Assembly (NCBI GenBank): GCA_028819235.1
Contig: JAPPMC010000114.1
Location: 1-53,794, forward strand
From: Bryobacterales bacterium
GTDB lineage: Bacteria > Acidobacteriota > Terriglobia > Bryobacterales > UBA6623
Reading direction: 5' to 3'
DNA length: 53,794 nucleotides
Shown piece by piece: positions 1 to 8,140 of this stretch. The number at the start of each line of letters is the position of its first letter. Position 1 is the first letter of the stretch. The position numbers and the translations under genes are program-made. The notes beneath the pieces are model-generated. The model did not search any database. It had not been told where the DNA came from and was given only the letters and a program-made list of their open reading frames with translations.

Positions 1-2
1 AG

Positions 3-248
3 GGTCCGGTTTGCCCATATATAAGGAGCACGAAGGGTTTTGGCGCAAGCACTATCTATGTTGCGATCCTGGATGTCATCGGCGCAGAGATGCCAACCGT
101 TGACGAGCGCGTGGCACGTTTCACCCATAGCGTCTTGGCAGGAGACGACGACGTCCCATTGCCGATTGGGGAGCAAGACACCCTTGCCAAATTCAGCCTT
201 GTGGTAACCGGGCTCGCTGCAATGGCCCTGCTCGCCATGTGGGTGTAG
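3..248 (+). CDS. C-terminal end of an unidentified membrane-anchored protein (partial)
   Basis: The reading frame is open from the left edge of the window and ends at a TAG, so only about 81 C-terminal residues are visible. The last 17 or so residues (FSLVVTGLAAMALLAMWV) form one strongly hydrophobic segment ending in a single-residue tail, which would make a C-terminal membrane anchor. The preceding part is acidic and looks soluble (for example EMPTVDERVARF and AGDDD). I do not recognise the family. The protein-like composition and terminal membrane helix support a real gene end, but the start lies outside the window and no neighbour suggests a function. Confidence 0.45.
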   Translation, partial: GPVCPYIRSTKGFGASTIYVAILDVIGAEMPTVDERVARFTHSVLAGDDDVPLPIGEQDTLAKFSLVVTGLAAMALLAMWV

Positions 249-1083
249 GCCCAACATTCTTCACTTGGGTGAGAACGGGAATTGATCAGCCCCTCCCCGA
301 CACCCTCGGGGGCCACCATAGTCGCTGACTCACTTGGGCTTGGTGTCGGGCAACATGTGTGCCACTTGCGGACGGCGCTTGCGCGCGGATTCCGCAGTTC
401 CTTTGACACGTGTCCACAGCTGGCAACCACCGTGGTCAGTCCGCCCCCCGGATGCCGTGTCAACGATTTCCGCATGCCAGTCACCTAAACACCCATCAGG
501 TTGAGGACGTCGCAATCGGGATGCTATTCGAGGTCGTTGCCGAGCTGGAGGAGCTAGGCGGGGGAGTGCTTGAAGCGCTGAGCGGCTTCGGGCAAGGCGG
601 AATATCCCGCGTTGAGACTCAAGGCAGGTGCGGCCAGGCACGGCGGTTTCCCAGACTGGCCCCGGGGCCTCGGACGCATGGCAGCCTAGCGATCCTTGGC
701 CGCCCGCAACACCACGCACGGGCCAGCCCTTTGATGGGCGAGGACGATCGCACTTGGCGCGAGCGCTCTCGCACGAGCCTGTCGGTCGGACCGTGTGGTT
801 GCGGCACACTATGTTGCGGGTCTCGGCTTTCGTTGAGCGACGGCTGTGCCTCTTGGCGCCGGCGGACCGGACACACGAGTGCTCTTGCTGGCTGGCGAGG
901 GACATGCGGCTTCCATCACACGCGTCCTGCCGGCAGCGCACACGGCCAGCACTCCGGCTTGCCCGGGTGTGACGCACGTGGGGCACGGTCAGGCTCCGCG
1001 ACAACATGCCAGACTGCATGTCCGCAGGCCCTCGCACAGGGCGACAGCGGCCTGGCCAATCGCCCCGGCGCTAGACTGGGGCC
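249..1083. other. Long stretch without a recognisable gene
   Basis: Several open frames cross this stretch on both strands, but their translations are rich in Arg, Pro, Ser and Cys, typical of unselected frames in GC-rich DNA, and none carries a recognisable motif or a good ribosome binding site. It may hold decayed coding sequence. I see no terminator, repeat or RNA gene in it. Confidence 0.4.
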
Positions 1084-2082
1084 GTGCGGGCTGCGGCGCA
1101 GCCGGCGTCAGTGTCGGGCGAATTCCTCGAGCGGGTTACTGGCTGGGCCCGTGAGCAGCCCACCCCCGTCTCCGTGATCCTCTTCGGCTCGAGAGCACGC
1201 GGCGACTATGGCCCTGACTCTGACTGGGACATGGCCTTGATCTACGAGGGAGCGCCCCCGTCCCTGGACGGCCTTCCGCGCTCGATCGATGGCCGCGACG
1301 TCGACTGGTCCCCGATGGAGCGCTCCCGCGCGATACGCCAGCTCAACGTCTGCGGCATTCCACACGCCGCCGCAGCCGACGGGCTCTGCCTGCACGGTGC
1401 CCCACTGCCAACGCCGGAATGGAGCGAAGTGAACATTGCGGCCGCATGGGACAGCCTGTTTGAAGCCCACTGCGAGATTCACCAGTGCATCCGCTCCTTG
1501 GCGGATCACTGGACGCGCCCTTCGGACTTGCGTCGGGGCTACTACACGGCTGCGGCGCGCCAGAGCGCCATGGCCGGAGAACTCCTATGCAAGGCTGTGA
1601 TGAGCATGAGGGGTCTGGAGGCGCAGCGGTCTCATTCGGTAGAGGATCTGTGCAAGACCATCGAACGTGCAAACCCGGCAGACCCATTGCTGCCCCTGTT
1701 GCGGGAGTGCAACGGGGAAACGGCACGGGCGCACCTGAACGTGTACACCGATGTGCCCTTCCACCGCGAGCCGGTCGACGCGTCCGCGCGGCGACTAGCC
1801 GGCGTGCTACACGCGTTCGGGGAGGTCATTGCCACGGCGTGTGATGTGTCCTTCGCCGTAGAAGACCGCGCAACACTGAGGGTAGTAGCAGTCCAAAGAG
1901 GCGCAATTCGCCTCGAATTGCGCCGTCTGCGCTCCAGCGATTGCCCCCGGGACACCTTACAGCGGATCGAGGTCGGCGCCGCCTCGGGCCCGAGTACCCC
2001 GGAGCTCTGGGACCGCCTGATGGTGACGCCCCTGGGGAGGACTCCGGAGAGGGGCGGGCCAGCCCCCCAGAAAGACCGGTAG
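1084..2082 (+). CDS. Fused MNT nucleotidyltransferase - HEPN protein
   Basis: A 332-residue protein combining the two halves of a HEPN-MNT toxin-antitoxin module in one chain. Residues about 10-110 are a minimal nucleotidyltransferase: the core reads FGSRARGDYGPDSDWD (G35, S36, then D47 and D49 after exactly ten residues), the GSX10DXD signature of MntA-type AMP/nucleotide-transferring antitoxins. Residues about 125-250 are helical and match the HEPN pattern (RRGYYTAAARQSAMAGELL, then a long helix). The canonical RX4HXY RNase motif of HepT is not evident, so RNase activity is doubtful. The last 80 residues show no known domain. Start is the GTG at 1084, preceded by a GGGG stretch. A truncated paralogue of the MNT half follows directly downstream. 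Domain identity is strong; role as toxin-antitoxin or as a substrate-modifying enzyme is inference. Confidence 0.75.
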   Translation: MRAAAQPASVSGEFLERVTGWAREQPTPVSVILFGSRARGDYGPDSDWDMALIYEGAPPSLDGLPRSIDGRDVDWSPMERSRAIRQLNVCGIPHAAAADGLCLHGAPLPTPEWSEVNIAAAWDSLFEAHCEIHQCIRSLADHWTRPSDLRRGYYTAAARQSAMAGELLCKAVMSMRGLEAQRSHSVEDLCKTIERANPADPLLPLLRECNGETARAHLNVYTDVPFHREPVDASARRLAGVLHAFGEVIATACDVSFAVEDRATLRVVAVQRGAIRLELRRLRSSDCPRDTLQRIEVGAASGPSTPELWDRLMVTPLGRTPERGGPAPQKDR

Positions 2083-2175
2083 TCACGGTTGAGGGACGGC
2101 AGGCCGAAACCGATGCCGACAGCGGGACAACCGGCGAACGTCCCCGACGAATCCCTGCGGCGGATAACCCGCTGA

Positions 2176-2493
2176 GCACAGCGGCAACCCGTCGCGGTCT
2201 CCGTGATCCTGTACGGGTCCCGGGCCCGAGGCGACCACCGGTCGGAGTCCGACTGGGACATTGCCCTCGTGTACGAAGGGGAATGCCCGCCAGTGGAGGA
2301 GCTGGCGCGCGAACTCGGCGGCGCCCGCATTTGGTGGGCTTCGATGGATCGGTCTCGGGCACTGGATCGGCTGAACGTCTGCGGGATCGAGCACGCGGCG
2401 GCCACGGGCGGCCGCTGCCTGTACGGCGATCCGCTGCCGACGCCGGGGAGAAAGGACCCGGACACGCGCGACGCGTGGCGCTTCTTGGCCTGA
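2176..2493 (+). pseudogene. Truncated second copy of the MNT nucleotidyltransferase
   Basis: Right after the MNT-HEPN gene, a frame opened by a TGA at 2173 encodes about 105 residues very like residues 25-130 of that gene: VSVILYGSRARGDH, SESDWDIAL, LNVCGIEHAAA and PLPTP all align, and the GSX10DXD motif is intact. The N-terminal helix of the domain is missing because the frame is closed upstream. The frame stops (DAWRFLA) just where the HEPN half starts in the first copy. It therefore looks like a tandem duplicate that kept only the catalytic core. A GTG at 2203 could initiate, but would remove part of the first core strand. More likely decayed than functional. Confidence 0.7.
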
Positions 2494-2648
2494 AGCCACA
2501 CGGAGATGTCGGGGCTTATGTTGCGCGAATCAACGAGTTAGCTACTTTGCTCCGGGGCGCTGTGTCATCGCGACCATCGCGGGTCTCCGGACTTGGCCCG
2601 CAAAGTCGAAGGAGCGGGCCCTGCGCAGGCGGACCTGATCCCGTCGGG

Positions 2649-3542
2649 CTACGCCTTCACCTCGACGCCGGCCAAGTCCTCAAACAGCTTGAAGGCGGCG
2701 ATGATGTCCTCGTCTCCGTGCCCTCGCGCAACTGCGGCGCCGAAGAGCTCGTGAACCAGACTGGTGGAGGGCAGGGGCACTCCCAGCTCGCGACCGGACT
2801 CCAGCATCAGCCCGACATCCTTGCGCATCCACTTGAGTGGGAACGCGGCGTCGAAGTTTCGGGCGAAGACCGCGGGTGCCTTGAACGCGATCAGGCCGGA
2901 CTTGGCTGCGGAATTGTCAAGGATCTCGAACATCAGGTCCGGCGGCACGCCAGCTTTGGTTGCCAGCACCATGCCCTCCACGAAACCTTGGAGGGTGTTC
3001 GCCAGAACTAGGTTTTGGGACAGCTTCGCGTGGAGGCCCATCCCCTGAGCGCCGCAGTAGTAGAGGTTTGTGCCCATGCACTCGATGAAGGGCCTCACGC
3101 TCTCGAAGATCTCCTCGGCGCCGCCGATCATGAAGGTCAGCGTTCCGCCCCGCGCCCCCGGCGTGGAGCCCGTGCAGGGGCTGTCTAGGTAGTGGCAACC
3201 CTTGGCCTCGAACTTGGCGGCGATCCGCCGGGCCGTGCTGGGTCCGATCGTGGAGCAGTCCGCCACGATCGTGTCGGCAGTGGCCCCTTCGATCACGCCG
3301 TCCTCTCCGGTCAGGACGGCCTCGGACATGGCTGAATCGCCAACGCACAGGAAGATGCAGTCCGCGAATGCACCCACACCGGCGGGCGTCCCGCAGTACA
3401 CGCCCCGCGAGTTGCTGTCCGCCAGCTCCTTCGCCTTCGACGTGGTGTGGCTCCAGAGCGCGACCTCGTGGCCCGCGGCCAGCAGGTGCTCCGCCATGGG
3501 TCTGCCCATCAGGCCGAGACCGAGAAAGCCAAGTTTTGCCAT
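2649..3542 (-). CDS. NAD(P)-dependent beta-hydroxyacid dehydrogenase (3-hydroxyisobutyrate / tartronate semialdehyde reductase family)
   Basis: A 297-residue soluble oxidoreductase that would interconvert a beta-hydroxyacid and its semialdehyde using NAD(P). The Rossmann motif GLGLMGRPMA lies at residues 8-17, the substrate loop LDSPCTGSTPGARGG at about 119-133, and the catalytic Lys in the GMGLHAKLSQN segment at K173 with N177. Length is typical of the family. I chose the ATG at 3542 because the Rossmann strand begins there; upstream in-frame sequence is not family-like. It is divergent from a hydroxypyruvate/glyoxylate reductase and near a glycerate kinase, which favours tartronate semialdehyde reductase (product D-glycerate) over 3-hydroxyisobutyrate dehydrogenase. 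Substrate is inferred from context only. Confidence 0.88.
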   Translation of the reverse strand: MAKLGFLGLGLMGRPMAEHLLAAGHEVALWSHTTSKAKELADSNSRGVYCGTPAGVGAFADCIFLCVGDSAMSEAVLTGEDGVIEGATADTIVADCSTIGPSTARRIAAKFEAKGCHYLDSPCTGSTPGARGGTLTFMIGGAEEIFESVRPFIECMGTNLYYCGAQGMGLHAKLSQNLVLANTLQGFVEGMVLATKAGVPPDLMFEILDNSAAKSGLIAFKAPAVFARNFDAAFPLKWMRKDVGLMLESGRELGVPLPSTSLVHELFGAAVARGHGDEDIIAAFKLFEDLAGVEVKA

Positions 3543-3625
3543 AGACTGCGATTGTAGTCGGAACGACGGCCCCACCCAACCAGGGCCCCCAAAGGACGTT
3601 GGCCAGTGTGGGAGAATACCCATCC

Positions 3626-4600
3626 ATGCGGCGAACCGTCCTGATCAGCAAGCACATCTACCAAGAGGCGGTGGACCAGCTAATTGCGCGCGCGGACGTG
3701 GATTACAACAACTCCGACGAGAGTCTTCCGGCCGAGGAATTGCGACGCCGCGTGGCGGGCAAGCACGGACTCGTCTGCCAGCTCACAGACCGTATCGGCC
3801 CGAGCCTGCTCGACTCCGCGGAGGGCCTGCGGGTCGTCTCGAACGTTGCCGTCGGGTTTGACAACATTGATGTTGCCGCCGCCACCGAGCGGGGAATCAT
3901 CGTCACCAACACTCCGGGCGTGCTGACTGATACGACGGCGGATCTCGCGTTTGCGCTGATCTTGGGCGCGGGAAGGCGCTTGGGCGAAGCCGAGCGCTAC
4001 CTGCGCGCCGGGCGTTTCAAGCAGTGGCGCATCAACCTCCTGACCGGCTGGGACATATGGGGGGCGACCTTGGGCATCTTCGGGCTTGGGCGGATTGGCC
4101 AGGCCGTTGCCCGCAGGGGGCGCGGGTTCAATATGCGGCTCCTGTACTACGACCCGTACCGGCAGAGCGAGGAGGTGGAGCAAGCGCTGGGCGTGCAGTA
4201 TGCGTCAAAGGAGGAGGTCCTGAGACAGGCTGATTTCATCACCCTGCACTGCGCCCTGACGCCCGAGACGCACCACCTGATCGGGCGGGAAGAACTTGGT
4301 TTGATGAAGCCGACGGCCGTGCTGGTGAATACCTCCCGAGGCCCGGTCGTGGACGAGGCAGCCCTGGCCGACGCCCTGCAGAGTGGCCGCATCGCTGCGG
4401 CTGGGCTGGACGTGTTCGAGCACGAGCCTGCCGTACACCCCAAGCTGCTGACGCTGGAGAACGCGCTGATCGTTCCGCACATTGCTAGCGCGTCAGTAGC
4501 CACGCGCACGCGGATGTGCTGCATGGCGGCGGAGAACATGATCGCCGTCCTGGATGGCGAGCGCCCGCCGAACATCGTCAATCCGGAGGTGCTGGACTGA
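3626..4600 (+). CDS. D-isomer 2-hydroxyacid dehydrogenase (glyoxylate/hydroxypyruvate reductase type)
   Basis: A 324-residue cytoplasmic NAD(P)H enzyme expected to reduce glyoxylate or hydroxypyruvate to glycolate or D-glycerate. The nucleotide-binding motif GLGRIG is at residues 153-158. The catalytic triad of the family is visible: R238 in NTSRGP, E267 in DVFEHEP and H285 in VPHIASAS. The sequence VAVGFDNIDVAAATERGI near residue 75 is also characteristic. The ATG at 3626 is preferred over an upstream TTG because the conserved N-terminal strand (TVLISKHI) starts there and GGGAGA lies upstream. Its stop overlaps the start of the glycerate kinase by four bases, so the two are almost certainly co-translated. 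GyaR/GhrB-like is the best reading. Confidence 0.92.
   Translation: MRRTVLISKHIYQEAVDQLIARADVDYNNSDESLPAEELRRRVAGKHGLVCQLTDRIGPSLLDSAEGLRVVSNVAVGFDNIDVAAATERGIIVTNTPGVLTDTTADLAFALILGAGRRLGEAERYLRAGRFKQWRINLLTGWDIWGATLGIFGLGRIGQAVARRGRGFNMRLLYYDPYRQSEEVEQALGVQYASKEEVLRQADFITLHCALTPETHHLIGREELGLMKPTAVLVNTSRGPVVDEAALADALQSGRIAAAGLDVFEHEPAVHPKLLTLENALIVPHIASASVATRTRMCCMAAENMIAVLDGERPPNIVNPEVLD
4585..4590 (+). promoter_or_regulatory. Ribosome binding site that decides a CTG start for the glycerate kinase
   Basis: GGAGGT sits inside the last codons of the upstream dehydrogenase, six bases before a CTG at 4597. That CTG overlaps the TGA stop of the upstream gene as CTGA, the same geometry as the usual ATGA coupling. 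No ATG, GTG or TTG exists in this frame between 4516 and 4597, and the only upstream alternative (GTG 4516) would add 27 residues of non-family sequence. Confidence 0.6.
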
Positions 4601-5922
4601 CACGCCCGTCCCTGAAGCGGCAGCTGGAGAGCCTGTTCCTTGAGGCGCTGGAGGAGTGTTCGCTTGGCCGGGTGATGGCTTCGAGCGTGTCGCGGCGGGA
4701 AGATCGGCTCCTCGCTGGAGGGACTGAGACCGACGTCGGCTCGCCGAGCAGCATCCTGGTGGCCGGCATCGGCAAGGCCGCCGGGCCTATGTGCCAAGCG
4801 CTGTTGCCCCTGCTGCCGCAACAGCGGACGAGCACGGTAGTTGTGGCCCCGAAGGGATTCCCGCCAGTGCCCGGCCTGCGCTGGTTCGCGGGTGGGCATC
4901 CCTATCCGAACGAGGACAGCGAGAAGTCCGCCCGCCACATGCTGCGGGCAGCCGGCCGCCTTGGACCGGACGCGCTCTTCATCTGCCTGCTGTCGGGGGG
5001 TGGCTCCGCCATCTGTGAGGCACCTCTTGACGACACGACCACTCTCTCGGAGATGCGTGAGCTGTTCGAAGTCTTGGTGACCTGCGGCGGCGGCATCGTT
5101 GAAGTGAACATCATCCGCAAACACCTTTCTCTGATCAAGGGAGGCCGACTTGCGGAGGCCGCCTACCCGGCGCGCCAATTGACCCTGTATGTCTCCGATG
5201 TGCCCCCGGAGGCACCGTCCTCTGTGGCTTCCGGCCCGACGATGCCGGACGAGTCCACCTGCGAGGATTCCTACCGCACGGCGCAGCGGCTGGGCATCGT
5301 TCCCCGGCTTCCGAGGCGCATCCGTGAGCGATTCGAGGACCGGAATCTTGAAGAGACTCCCAAGCCGGGCTCCCGCGTCTTCTCCCGGAGCGAGTGGGCG
5401 TGCCTCTCGGACAACGCTGTCGCCCTCGCCAGCTTGGAGGGCAGGGCTCGCGGTCTTGGGTGGCTGGTCGAACGGGACTTGAGCGTCGACGACAAGCCCG
5501 TCGAGGCCGCGGCCGAGATCCTGCTGAAGCGCCTCGCACGACTCTCTCGGGCCAATCCGGGCCGGACGGTTGCGGTCAGTAGCGGAGGCGAGCTCAGCAG
5601 CCCGGTCAAGGGGGATGGGAAGGGCGGCCGAAACCAAGCCTTCGTGTTGTGGGCAGCGCGCAAGCTCGCGGCCATGGGGATGCGCGCCACCGTGCTGAGC
5701 GCCGGCACAGACGGCATCGACGGCAATTCTCCGGCTGCCGGGGCCGTTGCCGACGAGCGGACCGTACTGCGGGCCCGTAAACTGCGTCTGGACCCTGCGG
5801 ACTTCGACAGGCGTTCGGACTCGTTCCACTTCTTCCGGGCCCTTGGCGATTCGGTGACCACGGGTCCCACCGGCAACAACGTCCGGGACCTGAGAATGCT
5901 CGTCGCGCCTCCGAACGGGTGA
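4597..5922 (+). CDS. Glycerate 2-kinase, MOFRL/DUF4147 family
   Basis: A 441-residue protein of the type II glycerate kinase family, which phosphorylates D-glycerate to 2-phosphoglycerate with ATP. The N-terminal DUF4147 domain shows LLSGGGSA and the helix IIRKHLSLIKGGRLA; the C-terminal MOFRL domain shows GGRNQAFVLWAA and the loop SAGTDGIDGNSPAAGA. The protein starts with the expected helix (LKRQLESLFLEALEE). The start appears to be CTG at 4597, overlapping the stop of the hydroxyacid dehydrogenase by four bases and preceded by GGAGGT. Together with the two dehydrogenases upstream it forms a glyoxylate/hydroxypyruvate/tartronate semialdehyde to 2-phosphoglycerate route into central metabolism. 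Family assignment is firm; the start codon is less so. Confidence 0.9.
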   Translation: MTRPSLKRQLESLFLEALEECSLGRVMASSVSRREDRLLAGGTETDVGSPSSILVAGIGKAAGPMCQALLPLLPQQRTSTVVVAPKGFPPVPGLRWFAGGHPYPNEDSEKSARHMLRAAGRLGPDALFICLLSGGGSAICEAPLDDTTTLSEMRELFEVLVTCGGGIVEVNIIRKHLSLIKGGRLAEAAYPARQLTLYVSDVPPEAPSSVASGPTMPDESTCEDSYRTAQRLGIVPRLPRRIRERFEDRNLEETPKPGSRVFSRSEWACLSDNAVALASLEGRARGLGWLVERDLSVDDKPVEAAAEILLKRLARLSRANPGRTVAVSSGGELSSPVKGDGKGGRNQAFVLWAARKLAAMGMRATVLSAGTDGIDGNSPAAGAVADERTVLRARKLRLDPADFDRRSDSFHFFRALGDSVTTGPTGNNVRDLRMLVAPPNG

Positions 5923-6018
5923 GCACACCGGCGTCAGGTCGCCGCTGGGGCTTCAGTTCTGCGGTGGTAGCCTGTCACAGTGCCGAGCAAGCGCCCTGAA
6001 CTGCCACAAAGGACTGCA

Positions 6019-7404
6019 ATGCGGGCCCTCACAGTGATGGCGGCAATCCTGATGGCGGCGACGGCCGCCGGGCAAGTGCCGAACTTTGTCGTCATCTTCG
6101 TTGACGATCTCGGGTATGCGGACATCGGTCCGTTCGGATCAACCCTCCACCGCACGCCTAACCTCGACCGCATGGCCTCCCAGGGGCGCAAGCTGACCAG
6201 CTTCTACGTGACGGCTCCGGTCTGCACGCCTTCGCGCGCCTCCCTACTGACCGGCAGTTATCCGCGGCGCGTCGGACTGGACGAGAGTGAGAAGGGCCAG
6301 TGGGTGCTCTTCCCCGGCAACCAGGAGGGTCTTAGCTCGGACGAGGTCACGTTGGCCGAAGTCTTGCGGGGGGCCGGCTACAGGACGGCATGCATCGGCA
6401 AGTGGCACTTGGGTGATCAGGCGCCATTCCTTCCCACCCGCCACGGCTTCGAGACTTACTTCGGCATTCCCTACTCCAATGACATGGGGCATGACTCTCG
6501 GAGAGAGCCATACCGCTACCCTCCTTTGCCCCTCCTGCGCATGGAACGGGTGGTCGAAGAGGAGCCCGACCAGCGCCTGATCACCAAGCGCTACACCGAG
6601 GAGGCCGTGCGGTTCATCGAGGCCAGCAAGGACGAGCCATTCTTCCTGTACCTAGCGCACACGATGCCGCACTGGCCACAGTACGCGTCAGAGCGATTCG
6701 CCGGCAAGTCAAGCAACGGGCCATGGGGTGATTCCGTGGAGGAGATCGACTGGTCCACCGGAGAGATCCTCTCCGCGCTCCAGAGGCTGGACATCGACGA
6801 GCGCACGCTCGTGATCTTCACCTCCGACAACGGCGGCGCGACCCGCCATGGCGCGAGCAACGCGCCGCTGCGCGGGGGCAAGGGAACGACTTGGGAGGGC
6901 GGATACAGGGTGTGTTTTCTGGCCCGGTGGCCGGGACGAGTTCCCGCCGGAAGTTCGACCAACGAGATGGCACTGTCGGTGGACATCCTCCCGACGTTTG
7001 CGGCACTTGCCGGGGCGTCCGTGCCCGAAGACAGGGTGATCGATGGCAAGGACATCGCGCCGCTGCTCCTTGATGCCGATCCCCCGCCGGGACCCCACGT
7101 CGCCTTCTACTACTACTTCATGTCGCACCTGACTGGAGTGCGCAGCGGACGATGGAAGCTCCACGTTGCGCGCATGGGGGGCCGGTACCCCAACTACCGA
7201 GCAAACCCCATAGCGGAGCTGTACGACCTGCACGCGGACATAGGGGAATCGCGGGACGTCGCCGAGCAGTACCCGCAGGTCGTAGAGCGACTGCAGGCCC
7301 TTGCCGAAGCCGCCCGACTGGATCTGGGCGACGGACTACGGAAGGGTCAACATACAAGGCCGCCGGGTCTTGTGGACGCCGCGACCACGCTCACGCGCAA
7401 CTAG
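6019..7404 (+). CDS. Secreted S1-family sulfatase
   Basis: A 461-residue arylsulfatase-type hydrolase, expected to remove sulfate esters from polysaccharide or other organic sulfates outside the cytoplasm. A signal peptide (MRALTVMAAILMAATAAGQ) precedes the mature enzyme. Metal-binding Asp pair VDDLGYADIG is near residue 28. The formylglycine motif reads CTPSR, with the Cys at about residue 69, matching CXPSR. GKWHLG and SDNGG, further active-site motifs, are also present. I chose the ATG at 6019 over the GTG at 5980 because the signal peptide starts there and AAAGGA lies upstream. It follows the glycerate kinase by about 95 bases, so it may be a separate unit. Activity would need a formylglycine-generating enzyme, which is not in the window. 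Confidence 0.92.
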   Translation: MRALTVMAAILMAATAAGQVPNFVVIFVDDLGYADIGPFGSTLHRTPNLDRMASQGRKLTSFYVTAPVCTPSRASLLTGSYPRRVGLDESEKGQWVLFPGNQEGLSSDEVTLAEVLRGAGYRTACIGKWHLGDQAPFLPTRHGFETYFGIPYSNDMGHDSRREPYRYPPLPLLRMERVVEEEPDQRLITKRYTEEAVRFIEASKDEPFFLYLAHTMPHWPQYASERFAGKSSNGPWGDSVEEIDWSTGEILSALQRLDIDERTLVIFTSDNGGATRHGASNAPLRGGKGTTWEGGYRVCFLARWPGRVPAGSSTNEMALSVDILPTFAALAGASVPEDRVIDGKDIAPLLLDADPPPGPHVAFYYYFMSHLTGVRSGRWKLHVARMGGRYPNYRANPIAELYDLHADIGESRDVAEQYPQVVERLQALAEAARLDLGDGLRKGQHTRPPGLVDAATTLTRN

Positions 7405-7473
7405 GCCGCCCTCCGATTCGCCCGTGCAGTCCCTCCCTTGGCTGGTGGAGCAATTTGCCGCCGTGCGGTGGGA

Positions 7474-7818
7474 TCAGTCGAAGTGCTCGTCCGCCGGGTC
7501 GAACGCGGGGATCGGAATGTTGAGGATCCGCAGGTTGCCGGTGGCCCTGTGCCGGCAGCCAGGATGGATCATCACGGCGGTCAGCGGTCGCAGCGGATGG
7601 CGCTCCCCATCCAGCTCAATCTCGCCGTGGCCCTCGAGGACAACGTAGACCTCTGTCATCTGCCGGTGGTAGTGGACTCTCGAGTCCGCGTGGATGTCGG
7701 TCAGGTGGACGCTAGCCACTGACCTGCTGCCAAGGTCAGCGAAGGCGCGCCTAGCTTGGCCGCACGGGCAGTCCACCGCCGGGGTCTCATCCAGCTGCGC
7801 AATTTCGAACTTGGCCAT
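7474..7818 (-). CDS. Small single-domain cupin protein
   Basis: A 114-residue beta-barrel cupin. The metal-binding motif 1 is visible as VHYHRQMTEVYVVLEGHGE, with two His and a Glu, and motif 2 as MIHPGCRH with its His. There is no signal peptide. The ATG at 7818 follows GGGGAC and matches the natural start of the fold; a longer in-frame upstream extension is Arg-rich and unlike a cupin. It converges on the sulfatase and is divergent from the siroheme reductase. Small cupins of this kind can be dioxygenases, isomerases or regulators; the sequence does not decide between these. Confidence 0.8.
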   Translation of the reverse strand: MAKFEIAQLDETPAVDCPCGQARRAFADLGSRSVASVHLTDIHADSRVHYHRQMTEVYVVLEGHGEIELDGERHPLRPLTAVMIHPGCRHRATGNLRILNIPIPAFDPADEHFD

Positions 7819-7935
7819 GATGTCCCCGTCTCCCAGCGCCTCCGACTCGACTGCAGCACTTGCCGAAACGCGAGCCGAGCGTTTCCAAGCGTTCCGCGTG
7901 CCTACGGATTGTACCCGGCGCCGACCAGTGCGCCT

Positions 7936-7956
7936 AGGAGGTCCGTCAGACCTCCT
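7936..7956. promoter_or_regulatory. Perfect hairpin containing SD and anti-SD sequences
   Basis: AGGAGGTC, a five-base loop CGTCA and GACCTCCT form an 8-bp perfect stem in the 322-base divergent gap between the cupin and the siroheme reductase. No T-run follows on either strand, so it is not a standard terminator. It could be an operator or an RNA structure in the leader of either gene. The rest of the gap shows nothing I can support. Confidence 0.35.
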
Positions 7957-8140
7957 TGCTTCCGGGGGCCTCGCCGTAGGTCGACGCCTTTCGGAGCAGC
8001 GCCGCGTGCCACGGCCACTCTGGGAGGCTGGCTTGAGCCCTGCTCTTCCCGGATCCGGCACCTGCCTCGGGCGGCCAGGTGCTACCATCGCAATAGCGCG
8101 GTCGGTTCAGCTGCCAGAAGCCCGCCGCAGATTGCGAGCC

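Noticed and set aside
1632..2501. A 289-codon minus-strand frame over the MNT genes
   Set aside because: It is antisense to two clearly homologous MNT domains and shows Arg/Ser/Pro-rich shadow composition.
4147..5928. A 593-codon open frame on the minus strand
   Set aside because: It lies wholly opposite the hydroxyacid dehydrogenase and glycerate kinase, which have full family motifs. Its own translation is Arg/Pro/Gln-rich and has no motif.
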